In this document: positions 20,585 to 33,400 of the stretch, piece after piece
Position numbering within the stretch: the stretch's first letter is position 1
How the letters are laid out: each line of letters begins with the position of its first letter
DNA from: Triticum aestivum
Taxonomy: Eukaryota > Streptophyta > Magnoliopsida > Poales > Poaceae
DNA length: 64,000 nt
Assembly (NCBI RefSeq): GCF_018294505.1
Contig: NC_057804.1
Span: 251,264,219 to 251,328,218, forward strand
Direction: 5' to 3'
The notes under the pieces: generated by a model
Told to the model about the DNA's origin: nothing
Seen by the model: the letters and a program-made list of their open reading frames with translations, nothing else
Database searches by the model: none
Position numbers and translations under genes: made by a program

Positions 20585-22149
20585 ATGGCATCTAGTAGTC
20601 AGTCGTTCGAAGACAATGGGAACCCATCAGATTTAGCACCTGAGTCGCTAAGGAACATGGCAGATTTGCTGTCTAGAGTGATGTTACCTCCACCGCCATC
20701 ATTACCCCCTCATGCCTCGGGATCCGATCAACTTGCTCTAATGTACCAGTGGATGGAGCAATCTCGTCGAGACTCTCTAGAACACCAAAATAAGTTCATG
20801 GAACAAATGTTTGATATGATCTGAGGCCAACTGACTAAAAACTCAGAACAAGGTGTCACGATTGGAGACTTCCAAAAGACTAGACCACCAACCTTTTCAA
20901 CTGCCACATATCCATTAGCCGTAGATGATTGGTTGATGGACATAGAGCTGAAACTTAACACCGTGGGATGCACGGATCAAGAAAAGGTTTGGTATGCATC
21001 CCATCAGTTAATTAGTCCTGCTGCCACATGGTGGAGAAATGTCCAAATTATCTTACCAGAAAACCACAGTCACTTGGGACGAATTTAAGAGGATATTCCA
21101 AGATAACTATGTCCCGCAAAGTGCGAAGGAAATAAAAAGGAAGGAATTCCTGAACCTTAATCAAGGGTCTAAAACCATCGCAGAGTACCTAGATGAATTT
21201 AACTCACTATCCCGCTATGCACCAGAGGACACAAATACTGAGACCAAAAAGGTGTACCGGTTCATAGAAGGACTGAACCCATCCATACAACTTATTATAG
21301 CTCCTATAAAAATAACTGAGTTCTAGGAGCTAGTAGACCGAGTCATTACAATCGAGAACCGGAAAATCGCCGTAGAGGAAGAGCACAGGAAGAAAGCTAG
21401 GATGGACCCAAGGTTTGCCGTGAGAAGTGGAAATCGTCATGTTGGCCTAGTCCGCGTGCCAATGGTCGGGCCCATCCGTCCTCCTTTCCGTCAAGCTCCT
21501 AGACCACCTTTTATGCCTCCAAGAGCCCCTATCAAATGTCGCGTGTGCAATGGACCACACTTGGCTCGAGATTGCCCAAAGGCGAGTGTTGTTTGTTTTG
21601 GTTGTGGACAAAAGGGACACTACAAAAACCAGTGCCCAAGCAAGAGTCAACCACAATCTGGCACAAATGGAGTTGTCCCACCTCAAAATAAGTGTCAGGC
21701 TAATTCAATCCAAGTACACGGGAATGCGTCTACTGCCAACCGCGGGCATGGTCGTGGCGGTCTCACACGTGGACCATTCTGCCTGGCACATATGGATGTG
21801 GCACAAGTGGAGTCAGCTTTAGACATAGTGACGGGTAACCTACTAATCCCTCCTGGAGTAGGACTAGTATTGTTTGACCCAGGAGCAACACATTCTTTCA
21901 TATCACAACGCTTTGTTGAGATGCATAATCTGGACCGGACCCCCCTAGCCAAACCCATAAAAGTAGATTCACCAGGAGGCCCAATAATTGTGGAGCATGT
22001 CTGCCACAACCGTCCCATTTGCATTGAGGGCATAACCTTTAATGCTAGCCTATTTTTAATTGGCTTAAGAGGATTAGACGTTATCCTTGGAATGGATTGG
22101 TTAGCGAGTCATGGAGCAAGAATGGACTGTGTAGAAAAATCCATATCCT
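20585..22149 (+). pseudogene. gag and protease part of gag-pol, unit 1 (split by insertion)
   Basis: It starts at ATG 20585 (MASSSQSFEDNGNPS). The Gag part carries LMYQWMEQSRRDSLEHQNKF, then after an in-frame TGA at 20822-20824 and frameshifts the capsid segment ATWWRN...ITWDEFKRIFQDNY and GSKTIAEYLDEFNSLSRYAP. Two zinc knuckles follow: CRVCNGPHLARDC (three residues before His, one short of the usual four) and CFGCGQKGHYKNQC. The protease motif DPGATHSFIS keeps its catalytic Asp at 21876-21878. The ORF stops where the gypsy element at 22150 is inserted; the continuation is at 34299. A second TAG lies at 21325 where unit 2 has CGG. Confidence 0.9.
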
Positions 22150-25100
22150 TGTGACGCCTGGGTAATTAAACTACAGTAACCATCTACTAATGATGCCACG
22201 TCACCTTGATTACTGTTGCTAATCTCGTGTTAGTTTAGAACCGATCCAAATTCAAATTTAAGATCAAGTCGAACAATTAAAGTTTTCAAAAGTGAAAACT
22301 AAAATGTTGTAAATAAGTAAATCCTAGGTAATAATGGTGGAGAAACCTAAATTTAATAAAATGTTTAAGTGTTCAAAATAATTAAAACTATGGGTTAAAT
22401 AATAAAACAAATGCCTTTGGAATTTTATCAAATATTAAACTATTTTAATTGGGATGAAAAGTAATGTGGCAGTAGTTTATTTAAAAGTACCAATTTAGGT
22501 GTTAGTGATAATTTTTACTAAAACTAAAATAAAATATAACTAAAATAAAACAGAAAAGAAATCAATAAAAAGGGAAGAATAAAAACAGTAAAACAAAGCT
22601 AACTAAAATAAAGAGAAAAGGAACCCCCCCAACCCCCGGGCCAACTGGCCCAGCTGGCCAAGGCCCAACCGGCCAGCCCAACCGGCCCCTCAGTCCCCAT
22701 AACACCCCCCATCGATGGGAAACCCTAGCCCATCGCACCCACGCCCCCCACTCGCTCCCCACGTCCCTCCTCCCCTCTCCCCCGATCCAGATCTGGATCG
22801 GGGATGAAACCCCCTCGACGTCGTTCCCCATCGCGCCCGACCTCTTGCCACGTCAGAGCCCCACCTCGCCCGCGCGGCTGCGCCTGGGGAACCGTCGCCT
22901 GCCGCCGTCTCCAGTGCTGTCGTCGACCACCGCCGCCGCTCGAGGACCCGAAGCCGCCTGATGATGCCCCATCGTCGTCACGTCCCCGTCCTCCTCCCCG
23001 CCGGACTGCGCCCGCCTCCCCGACGTCGTGACGACGCCTCGTCCCCGTCCTCCTCCACAACGGTCGCCCCCGAGCCTCGCCGCCCCGCTTCTCTCCAACG
23101 CTGGTGAGGCCACCTCCGGCCTACACTCCTTCCTTCCCCCACGCCATCCCGCTCCGGTCACCGCTTCCCTACCACTGGCTTCGCCCCGACCGCCCCGCGC
23201 CTCGCAGGCCGTGCGCTGCTCGTGCGCCCGCCCAGGGCCTCGCCGTCGTTGCTTGCTACTCGCCCGGTTAAGCGCGGCGTCCCCCCGCAGCCGTCCATGT
23301 GCCTTCGCCCGCCCCCACTGCCCGCCGCGGCCATCCCTTTGCTGCCTCTGCTGGCCGCCGACACCGGCGTATGCCGTGCGTGCCCAGCGCCCCTCGGGTG
23401 TGCGCCCGATCGGGCAGCGCCCGTTCACCCACGCCCGTTTGGCCCTATGGGCCAATGACATGTGGGGCTCAGCCCCTGGAACGTTTAAAAAATAATAATA
23501 AAAAAATAAAAAAATATTAATATTAATTAAGTAACTATTCAATCATGTTTAATTAACTTAATTAATTACGTTTAATTAACCTAATCAATTAACTAAACTA
23601 GTTAAACCTGTTTAGTTAGCATTAGTCAATGACAGGTGGGTCCCATTGGACCCATAGGCCAGGTTTGACTCTGGTCAGCTGGGTTTGACCTGCTGACATC
23701 ATGGTGATGTCATGCTGACATCACCTTTCACTGTTCTGGATAATGCTCAAATTAAATAATTAAATAAATTCTAAAAATGATTTAAAACTTTAGAAAATCA
23801 TATAAAATAAACCATAGCTCAGATGAAAATACTTTCTACATGAAAGTTGCTCAGAACGACGAGACGGATCCGGATACGAATCCCGTTCGTCCGCCACACA
23901 CTCCTAGCATAGCAAACACGCAACTTTCCCCCTCCCGTTCATCTGTCCGAAAACGCGAAACACCGGGAATACTTTCCCGGATGTTTCCCCCCTTCGTCGG
24001 TATCACCTACTACCGCGTTAGGGCACACCTAGCACCGCGTATTGCCATGTTACACTTTGTGATGCTTTGATTGCTCTGTTATTTATTGTGTTCCCTCTCC
24101 GTTACTTCTTTCTGATAGACCTCGAGACTGCTGGCGACCCCCAGTTCGACTACGATGTTGACGACCCCTCCTTCTTGCCAGAGCAACCAGGCAAGCCCCC
24201 CCCTTGATCACCAGATATCGCCTATTCTTCTCTATACTGCTTGCATTAGAGTAGTGTAGCATGTTGCTGTTCGGTTACTCCTATTCTGTTGCATAGCCTG
24301 TCATTGTTGCTACAGTCATTGATACCTTACCCGCAATCCTAAATGCTTAGTATAGGATGCTAGTTTATCATCATTGGCCCTACATTCTTGTCAGTCTGCC
24401 TTGCTATACTATTGGGTCGTGATCACTTGGGAGGTGATCACGGGTATATACTATACATATATACATACTATAAAGATGGTGACTAAAGCCGGGTCAGCTC
24501 GTTGAGTACCCGCAAGTGATTCCGATGTGGGGGCTGGAAGGACAGGTGGCTCCATCCCGGTAGAGGTGGGCCTAGGTTCCCGACGGCCCCCGACTGTTAC
24601 TTTGTGGCGGAGCGACAGGGCAGTTTGAGACCACCTAGGAGAGAGGTGGGCCTGGCCCTGGTCGGCATCCGCGATTACTTCATAATAACACGCTTAACGA
24701 GATCTTGGTATTTGATCTGAGTCTGGCCACTGGCCTATATGCACTAACCAACTATGCGGGAAAGATATGGGCACTCGACGTCGTGGTATCAGCCGAAGCC
24801 TTCTTGACGTCAGCGACTGAGCGGCGCGCGCCGGATTGGACCGCGTAACGTGACTTCCTTTGTAATGGAGGTTGCTAGGTCTGCTTCAAGCCGCCCTCGC
24901 AACGTGCAGGTGTGCAATGGGCGATGGGCCCAGACCCCTGCGCGCATAGGATTTAGACCGGCGTGCTGACCTCTCTATTGTGCCTAGGTGGGGCTGCGAC
25001 GTGTTGATCTTCCGAGGCCGGGCATGACCCAGGAAAGTGTGTCCGGCCAAATGGGATCGAGCGTGTTGGGTTATGTGGTGCACCCCTGCAGGGAAGTTTA

Positions 25101-25937
25101 TCTATTCGAATAGCCATGTCCCTTGGTAAAAGGACGACCCGGAGTTGTACCTTGACCTTATGACAACTAGAACCAGATACTTAATAAAACACACCCTTCC
25201 AAGTGCCAGATACAACCCGGTGATCGCTTTCTCACAGGGCGACGAGGGGAGGATCGCCGGGTAGGATTATGCTATGCGATGCTACTTGGAGGACTTCAAT
25301 CTACTCTCTTCTACATGCTGCAAGACGGAGGTTGCTAGAAGCGTAGTCTTCGACAAGATTAGCTATCCCCCTCTTATTCTGGCATTCTGCAGTTCAGTCC
25401 ACTGATATGGCCCTTTACACATATACCCATGCATATGTAGTGTAGCTCCTTGCTTGCGAGTACTTTGGATGAGTACTCACGGTTGCTTTGCTCCCTCTTT
25501 TCCCCCGTTTTCCTCTTCTTCTCGGATGCCGCAACCAGATGTTGGAGCCCAGGAGCCAGATGCCACCGTCGACGACGACTCCTACTACACCGGAGGAGCC
25601 TTCTACTACGTGCAGGCTGCTGACGACGACCAGGAGTAGTTAGGAGGATCCCAGGCAGGAGGCCTGCGCCTCTTTCGATCTGTATCCCAGTTTGTGCTAG
25701 CCTTCTTAAGGCAAACTTGTTTAACTTATGTCTGTACTCAGATATTGTTGCTTCCGCTGACTCGTCTATGATCGAGCACTTGTATTCGAGCCCTCGAGGC
25801 CCCTGGCTTGTATTATGATGCTTGTATGACTTATTTATGTTTTAGAGTTGTGTTGTGATATCTTCCCGTGAGTCCCTGATCTTGATCGTACACATTTGCG
25901 TGCATGATTAGTGTACGATTGAATCGGGGGCGTCACA
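22150..25937 (+). repeat. 5' LTR of the 22150-34293 element
   Basis: It is 3788 bp long. Notable parts are an AT-rich start, a very GC-rich block (22620-23460) whose plus strand is CT-rich before an ATG at 22804, a 24-bp perfect palindrome (22780-22803), and two coding-like acidic stretches near the end (about 24114-24210 and 25520-25639). Both acidic stretches are conserved in the 3' LTR. The many overlapping GC-rich ORFs around 22800-23540 are not credible genes. Confidence 0.92.
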
Positions 25938-25940
25938 AGT

Positions 25941-25953
25941 TGGTATCAGAGCC
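25941..25953 (+). other. Primer-binding site (tRNA-Met)
   Basis: TGGTATCAGAGCC lies three bases after the LTR end. Confidence 0.92.
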
Positions 25954-28900
25954 AACTGCCTGTAGGAATCCCCCTTTCCAACTCCTTGGTCGAAGTTGAG
26001 TCTAGTCATGAAAATTGTTTTACTAACTTGGCTGTGTGGCCCATGGGCCCACGTCGCCAATTGGGTGGTATTAGGATCTTTTATTCCTCGACCTATACTC
26101 TGGGACTCTAATGTCTCCTCTATTCGGGTTAAATGATTTTGCTAAAAAGACTAACTTTAGGTTCTCGAAAATACTTTCTCCCGGAGAGCCCCTCCCTCCA
26201 GATGATCGCTTGCTGCACTAGAAGATTCCAAAGATACTCTTCGAGGTTTTTCCGAGACCCTTGTGCCCATTGACTTTACAATCCCCTACCACCGATATAC
26301 CCTTATGGATAACTACCTACAATTGTCGTTCATACCTTCATCCTTAGTTGCTCTTGTTATTACAAGATGCCTTAAATTGCTCTCCGTTGTTCCGAAAATC
26401 CTTTAAGCTTACTGCGTTGCAGTTCTTTACCACATGAATACCCCTATTGAAAATTCCTCGCACTTATTGAGCATCCGTTCATCCTCGGTTGTTCGTATGC
26501 TTCATAAGATACTCTGAAATACTATCCGACCTTCTGAGCATCCTCTTCAAACTATTGCTCTGCAAATACTTGTATGCTTACATTATGGATGCTCCCATAT
26601 CACTAGCAATATTCACTAGTATCTTTTGACACTGTCATTTTGATCCTATTGATTCAACATGTGTGCGAATGCACACAATCATCAATCGACCCTTCTAAAT
26701 TATCTTTCCGGCTCAGACGTCATTCTGAACATGAGCTGGTTCTGGACCAAACTATTTGTCGCCAATTGTGCCTCTGGTCTATCCAACTTATCCATCCTTG
26801 ATCAGAGTGTCTGCTTCTGATCCCTTGTTTTGGAAATCATAATTCCTTTGTTATCTAAGCATCGAATTATTCAGATGTTCTATAATCTGATGCCCATGCA
26901 TTCTTTCTTCCTCTGATTGAGTACAGATACTCACATCAGCTCCGTTGTGGATCGCCCGATCCATTGTTGGATTTCATCCGACATCGTCCTTCATATTCAA
27001 TAACCTTGTGAGCCTTTCCACGGGTGTATATTGCCTTTGGTAAATTGTATCCTCTGCTTGGCCAACCATGCTCTGCTTTTGAGCTTGTGTATTTACTTTT
27101 GAAACTTGTGGTATATGTTCTAAGATGCCCCGATGGGTTGAACCTATGCCTTCCCTAATCTGTGTGAACCCGGAAGTTTTCGCGGGTCATACTCCTCTGG
27201 TATTCACTAGGTAGGTTTTGACACTAAAATCATTTTTTTGGAGTGAATGAAAGGTTATGCATTGGAGAAGTGGGAGTCGACCTTGAACTTAGTGATCATG
27301 CCCATGGAAACGATGTTGAGCTTATCATGATAGCTTCTCGTAACAATAATTATTCACTTAATTTGATCTTGTGTCTATGATTTTGTCCTTTGCAATCGTG
27401 GTTCCGACCATGATTGTTCTTCTTTGATCCCATTCTCGGACAAGTTAAAAGTACTTGCCTTCTGCAGATCATTACATCTGCCCAACCTCTATTTGATCTA
27501 CATTCAAGTATTACCCCCTGGTATCTCGAGGATATCAACCCATTACACTACATCTTATGAAAGTAACTTTCCCCGTCACGGTCACTCCACGGGTTCTGGG
27601 TTGTCGTCAACCGAGAACATTGATTTGTGAATCAAATCAACACTGTGATTCAGTACTTCTAGTACTTTGTTGTTGAGAAGTTTAATACTCCATCACGTCA
27701 TTCCGAGCCTGATCGGCCACATCATTATCGTGCTAATTTAAACTGTGCTACCTGGTCCTTCCAGGAGCACAAGTTTTGATGATGAGCTAAGCTTACGCTG
27801 ATCTTCCTCGTCATACCATTTTGCCTTGAACAACAAGCTTGATTTTGAGTTTGCATCGTACTCGTGGTTTTAATAACCTTTCGCGTCATCATTCCTTTGA
27901 CTTGATGTCATCGCCGATTGATTACATCTTCATGAAATCTCTCGAAAATTTTGTTGTGATCATCATCAATATTCCGAGCTCTTATAGGATATCAATTGAA
28001 TTCATGATGAGAAAGACCATCCTTGCCCTTGATGATTAGTGTTATCATCGACCACTCTACTGCCTTCCCTCCAACACAAACTTGTTCGTGTTTTTGTGTT
28101 ATACCTTGAGTTCCTTGCTATCCAGCGTTTGTTCTTCTTTACCTTGGAGTATTACCATCTTTTATGTCAAGGATGTTGTGAGGACTGCTCCACTTCTTAA
28201 GGAATTCTTGTTATTATGATACTTCTTACCCTCACCCTTCTTTCTTGGTCCCTGTGTTGATTCTAACCAGGATACCAACACGTGAACCATGCTGCTTGGA
28301 TTCTGTACTTCTAGCAACCCTATTTCTTTGAAGTTAATGGTCGACATTTCATCCTTAGACCATTGGTTATCGAATCATCATTCTAACATTGATCCTGCTA
28401 CCTAAGCCCATATTTCGGGTGCACCTTTCAACCAGTGATTAATTGTGTATGTTTCCCTCGAGCATACATCATTATATCATTTGATCTGTTAAATGTTATC
28501 TCCTTGTTCACATAATTGTGGAAATCCACCTTTTTGTAAATCTCAATGAATTTTCGCTGAGCCCATCAGCCACCTCCTCACCCTCCCCTTGATTTAAGGA
28601 TGAACTCCTGCTTTGGAACTCGCTTCCATAGTACATTTCCCGAGAATCTTACAATGTCGTCTCGCCAAATTGTGTTGCACCCCTTCCTTTTCAGGCATCC
28701 TGAGTCTGAGCTATCCTGACACCAATCAGATCCAAATCTCGGGTCAGATATGATGGTTTGAACTTATTTCCAAGAGTTTTAACATTGGTCTTTATATGAC
28801 TCGGTAAGGTGATGTCATGCCTAGCACACCTGGCTGGGGAACCCATTGTTATAATACCCCCTCTTTTCAGTAAGGTTAGCCATTCTTCCATAAGGGAATT

Positions 28901-30497
28901 GTAAGACTTATTCTATAAGATGTTCCTGATGGATCCTTGGTGTATACAAAGCCTGATCTTTGCTTGAAGACCATGTCAGTGCTATCTCGAAGCATGTCTA
29001 TGGTACTCCGATCTTCAACAAAAACATTTGAAGCCCAATGCTAAATGTTTCCTGCTCGATTATCCAAACACCGTTGTATGGGTAATGTCATGAAAATTCT
29101 CTCCCCTACCTAAAGAGTTTACTACATTATATTCTGTCATGGATATCATGCTCTGCTCGTCCTTCCGAAGGTTATACCTTTGAAATATGTGCTTAAACAC
29201 ATTTTCCTTTCCATTGTTCTGTTTAATCTGATAATCATATTTTTCTTTCCATTTGTTGGGTTAACGTTTCTTGTGATCTATATGAGCTAAGCAGTAATAT
29301 TCTCCTGCTTAGGTAAACACCTCGGTTTACAACTCTATAAGTGTGACCCTATTACTATTGCTGACGACATCCTGGTAACCCCCGATGGATGAGAACTTTG
29401 CCTATTGGTCCGCCTCGTTGAACGAGCAGGAAAATGGTTCTCTTTGTCCCTCGCCCTTGGTACCAACGTTGTTGCCAACATAACTGACAGGTTATTCTTT
29501 TTTTAGAGAAAAGGCCAAAGCCCGACTTTATAAATAAAGCCACATGGCAGCGTCACGAATACCCAAGGTTCACACAGTCTCAGAAACACAAAGAGAAGTT
29601 AAATAGGCCCAAATTCCTAACGAAACAGGCAGCTGCCAAACACGGCACGCAGGCCGGGGAGAAAAGGAGACCTAATCCCGCAAACTACAGCACCAGGCTT
29701 ATACGCCATGATTCGTCCTAGAGATCTGAGAGGCTGAAGCCCGAATTTTGGCGATGAGCAGGTCCAGGGCGTCCCGATCTGGCTCCTTAGTCAATAATCT
29801 CCACTGCTGCAAGAATATACATGATTTGAAAAGAACGTCAGCAGGCTTAGATGGGAAGGTAAGAGACAGGTTATTCTCTGACATGCCTTGCTTACATGAT
29901 CATGCAAGATGTCATCCCCCTTCCTACCTTTAACCCACATGGTGGGCCCATAACCCACAGTTCCACAGGATCGAAACCTGACTCTCCTGTACACCCTGTT
30001 GTCAAAGTTATTCCTCACACTTGACTTCGTATGTAATTCACGAGCCACCTTCAGGTCTCATATCGGACACAATACTTATTCCCGTTGCTTTGACCCTTTC
30101 ACGCCCTATAACAGGCATCAAACGATTGCCCGCCCGCTCGAAACTTCCTAGGATACCTCCTTACTTTGCTCTCGATATTTTCTTAAGTTTCAATTCGAGA
30201 GTTACTTTCCGCCACCTTCCTCGATGTTTTCGACCCGATAGTCAACCTTGCCAAGGTCCGTTCTCCCAGAATGCCCACCCTTTATTCTTTCATAAGTACG
30301 ACGGAGTTCCTGAAGAAAGGACGCCGACTTCATCATGATGACCTGAAGCAGAGAAGTGAAGACATCAATGCTATGGATCGACCTCTTTGAGAACAGCAAC
30401 CAAGACCGAGAAGAATCATTAGAATTTCGAAACCTAGTCTTTCCCCCTTACTCCCCTCTTAAATCTCGGGACGAGATTTCTTGTAGTGGAGGAGAAT
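25954..30497 (+). other. Internal region of the gypsy element, no coding capacity seen
   Basis: About 4.5 kb of low-complexity-free but stop-rich sequence. I could not find reverse transcriptase, integrase or protease signatures in any frame. It ends with the purine-rich GTAGTGGAGGAGAAT (30483-30497) before the 3' LTR, which serves as polypurine tract; just upstream, CTCGGGACGAGATTTC (30465-30480) is typical of gypsy 3' ends. A truncated LINE lies at 29499-29864. Confidence 0.75.
29499..29864 (-). mobile_element. 5'-truncated LINE (non-LTR retrotransposon)
   Basis: A 13-bp target duplication, GACAGGTTATTCT, flanks the insert at 29486-29498 and 29865-29877. Length and sequence fit target-primed reverse transcription. 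The plus-strand left end starts with T6, the complement of a short poly(A) tail, so the element is on the minus strand. The minus strand reads a C-terminal coding remnant (29699-29864: KPADVLFKSCIFLQQWRLL...) reminiscent of the end of plant LINE reverse transcriptases, then a 3' UTR with GGCTTTATTTATAAAGTCGG. Only the last about 370 bp were inserted. Confidence 0.88.
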
Positions 30498-33400
30498 TGT
30501 GACGCCCGGGTAATTAAGCTACAGTAACCATCTACTAATGATGCCACGTCACCTTGATTACTGTTGCTAATCTCGTGTTAGTTTAGAACCGATCCAAATT
30601 CAAATTTAAGATCAAGTCGAACAGTTAAAGTTTTCAAAAGTGAAAACTAAAATGTTGTAAATGTTTTAATAAATCCTGGGTAATAGTGGTGGAGAAACCT
30701 AAATTTAATAAAATGTTTAAGTGTTCAAAATAATTAAAACTATGGGTTAAATAATAAAACAAATGCCTTTGGAATTTTATAAAATATTAAACTATTTTAA
30801 TTGGGATGAAAAGTAATGTGGCAGTAGTTTATTTAAAAGTACCAATTTAGGTGTTAGTGATAATTTTTACTAAAACTAAAATAAAATGTAACTAAAATAA
30901 AACAGAAAAGAAATCAATAAAAGGGGAAGAATAAAAACAGTAAAACAAAGCTAACTAAAATAAAGAGAAAAGGAACCCCCCAACCCTCGGGCCAACTGGC
31001 CCAGCTGGCCAAGGCCCAACCGGCCAGCCCAACCGGCTCCTCAGTCCCCATAACACCCCCCCACCGATGGGAAACCCTAGCCCATCGCACCCACGCCCCC
31101 CCACTCGCTCCCCACGTCCCTCCTCCCCTCTCCCCCGATCCAGATCTGGATAGGGGATGAAACCCTCCTCGACGTCGTTCCCCATCGCGCCCCGACCCCT
31201 TGCCGCGTCGGAGCCCCACCTCGCCCTCGCGACCGCGCCTGCGGAACCGTCACCTGCTGCCGTCCCCAACGCTTTCGTCGACCACCGCCGCCGCTCGAGG
31301 ACCCGAATCCGCCTGATGATGCCTCGCCGTCGTCATGTCCCCATCCTCCTCCCCGCCGGACTGCGCCCGCCTCCCCGACGTCGTGACGACGCCTCGTCCC
31401 CGTCCTCCTCCACAACGATCGCCCCCGAGCCTCGCCGCCCCGCTTCTCTCCAACACTCGTGAGGCCACCTCCGGCCTACACTCCTTCCTTCCCCACGCCA
31501 CCCCGCTCCGGTCGCTGCTTCCTTGCCACTGGCTTCGCCCCGACCGCCCCGCGCCTCGCAGGCCGTGCGCTGCTCGTGCGCCCGCCCAGGGCCTCACCGC
31601 CGTCGCTTGCTACTCGCTCGGCTGAGCGCGGCGCGCCCCCACAGCTGTCCATGTGCCTTCGCCCACCCCCACTAACCGCCGCGGCCATCCCTTTGCTGCC
31701 TCCGCTGGCCGCCGACACCGGCATATGCCATGCGTGCCCAGCGCCCCTCGGGTATGCGCCCAATCGGGCAGCGCCCGTTCACCCGCGCCCTTGGCCCTAT
31801 GGGCCAATGACATGTGGGGCTCAGCCCCTGGAACGCTTAAATAATAATAATAATAATAAAATATATAAAAATATATAAATATTAATTAAGTAACTAATCA
31901 ATCATGTTTAATTAACTTAATTAATTACGTTTAACTAACCTAATCAATTAACTAAACTAGTTAAACATGTTTAGTTAGCATTAGTCAATGATAGGTGGGT
32001 CCCATTGGACCCACAGGCCAGGTTTGACTCTGGTCAGCTGGGTTTGACCTGCTGACGTCATGGTGATGTCATGCTGACATCACCTTTCACTGTTCTGGAT
32101 AATGCTCGAATTAAATAATTAAATAAATTCTAAAAATAATTTAAAACTTTAGAAAATCATATAAAATAAACCATAGCTCAGATGAAAATACTTTCTACAT
32201 GAAAGTTGCTCAGAACAACGAGACGGATCCGGATACGCAGCCCGTTCATCCGCCACACACTCCTAGCATAGCAAACACGCAACTTTTCCCCTCCGGTTCA
32301 TCTGTCCGAAAACGTGAAACACCGGGAATACTTTCTCGGATGTTTCCCTCCTTCGTCGGTATCACCTACTACCGCGTTAGGGCACACCTAGCACCGCGTA
32401 TTGCCATGTTACGCTTTGTGATGCTTTGATTGCTCTGTTATTTATTGTGTTCCCTCTCCGTTACTTCTTTCCGATAGACCCCGAGACTGCTGGCGACCCC
32501 CAGTTCTACTACGATGTTGACGACCCCTCCTTCTTGCCAGAGCAACCAGGCAAGCCCTCCCCTTGATCACCAGATATCGCCTATTCTTCTCTATACTGCT
32601 TGCATTAGAGTAGTGTAGCATGTTACTGTTCGGTTACTCCTATTCTGTTGCATAGCTTGTCATTGTTGCTACAGTCATTGATACCTTACCCGCAATCCTA
32701 AATGCTTAGTATAGGATGCTAGTTTATCATCATTGGCCCTACATTCTTGTCAGTCTGCCTTGCTATACTATTGGGCCGTGATCACTTGGGAGGTGATCAC
32801 GGGTATATACTATACATATATACATACTATACAGATGGTGACTAAAGTCGGGTCAGCTCGTTGAGTACCCGCAAGTGATTCCGATGTGGGGGCTGGAAGG
32901 ACAGGTGGCTCCATCCCGGTAGAGGTGGGCCTGGGTTCCCGATGGCCCCTGACTGTTACTTTGTGGTGGAGCGACAGGACAGTTTGAGACCACCTAGGAG
33001 AGAGGTGGGCCTGGCCCTGGTCGGCGTCCGCGGTTACTTCATAATAACATGCTTAACGAGATCTTGGTATTTGATCTGAGTCTGGCAACTGGCCTATACG
33101 CACTAACCAACTACGCGGGAAAGATATGGGCACTCGACGTCGTGGTATCAGCCGAAGCCTTCTTGACGTCAGCGACTGAGCGGCGCGCGCTGGATTGGAC
33201 CTAACGTGACTTCCTTTGTAATGGAGGTTACTAGGTCTGCTTCCGGCCGCCCTCGCAACGTGCAGGTGTGCAATGGGCAATGGGCCCAGACCCCTGCGCG
33301 CATAGGATTTAGACCGGCGTGCTGACCTCTCTGTTGTGCCTAGGTGGGGCTGCGACGTGTTGATCTTCCGAGGCCGGGCATGACCCAGGAAAGTGTGTCC

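Noticed and set aside
22562..23542. Several long overlapping ORFs on both strands in the GC-rich LTR block, repeated at 30914-31878
   Set aside because: They overlap in many frames, have GC-driven Arg/Pro/Gly composition, and differ in extent between the two LTR copies through indels, so they look like chance open frames.
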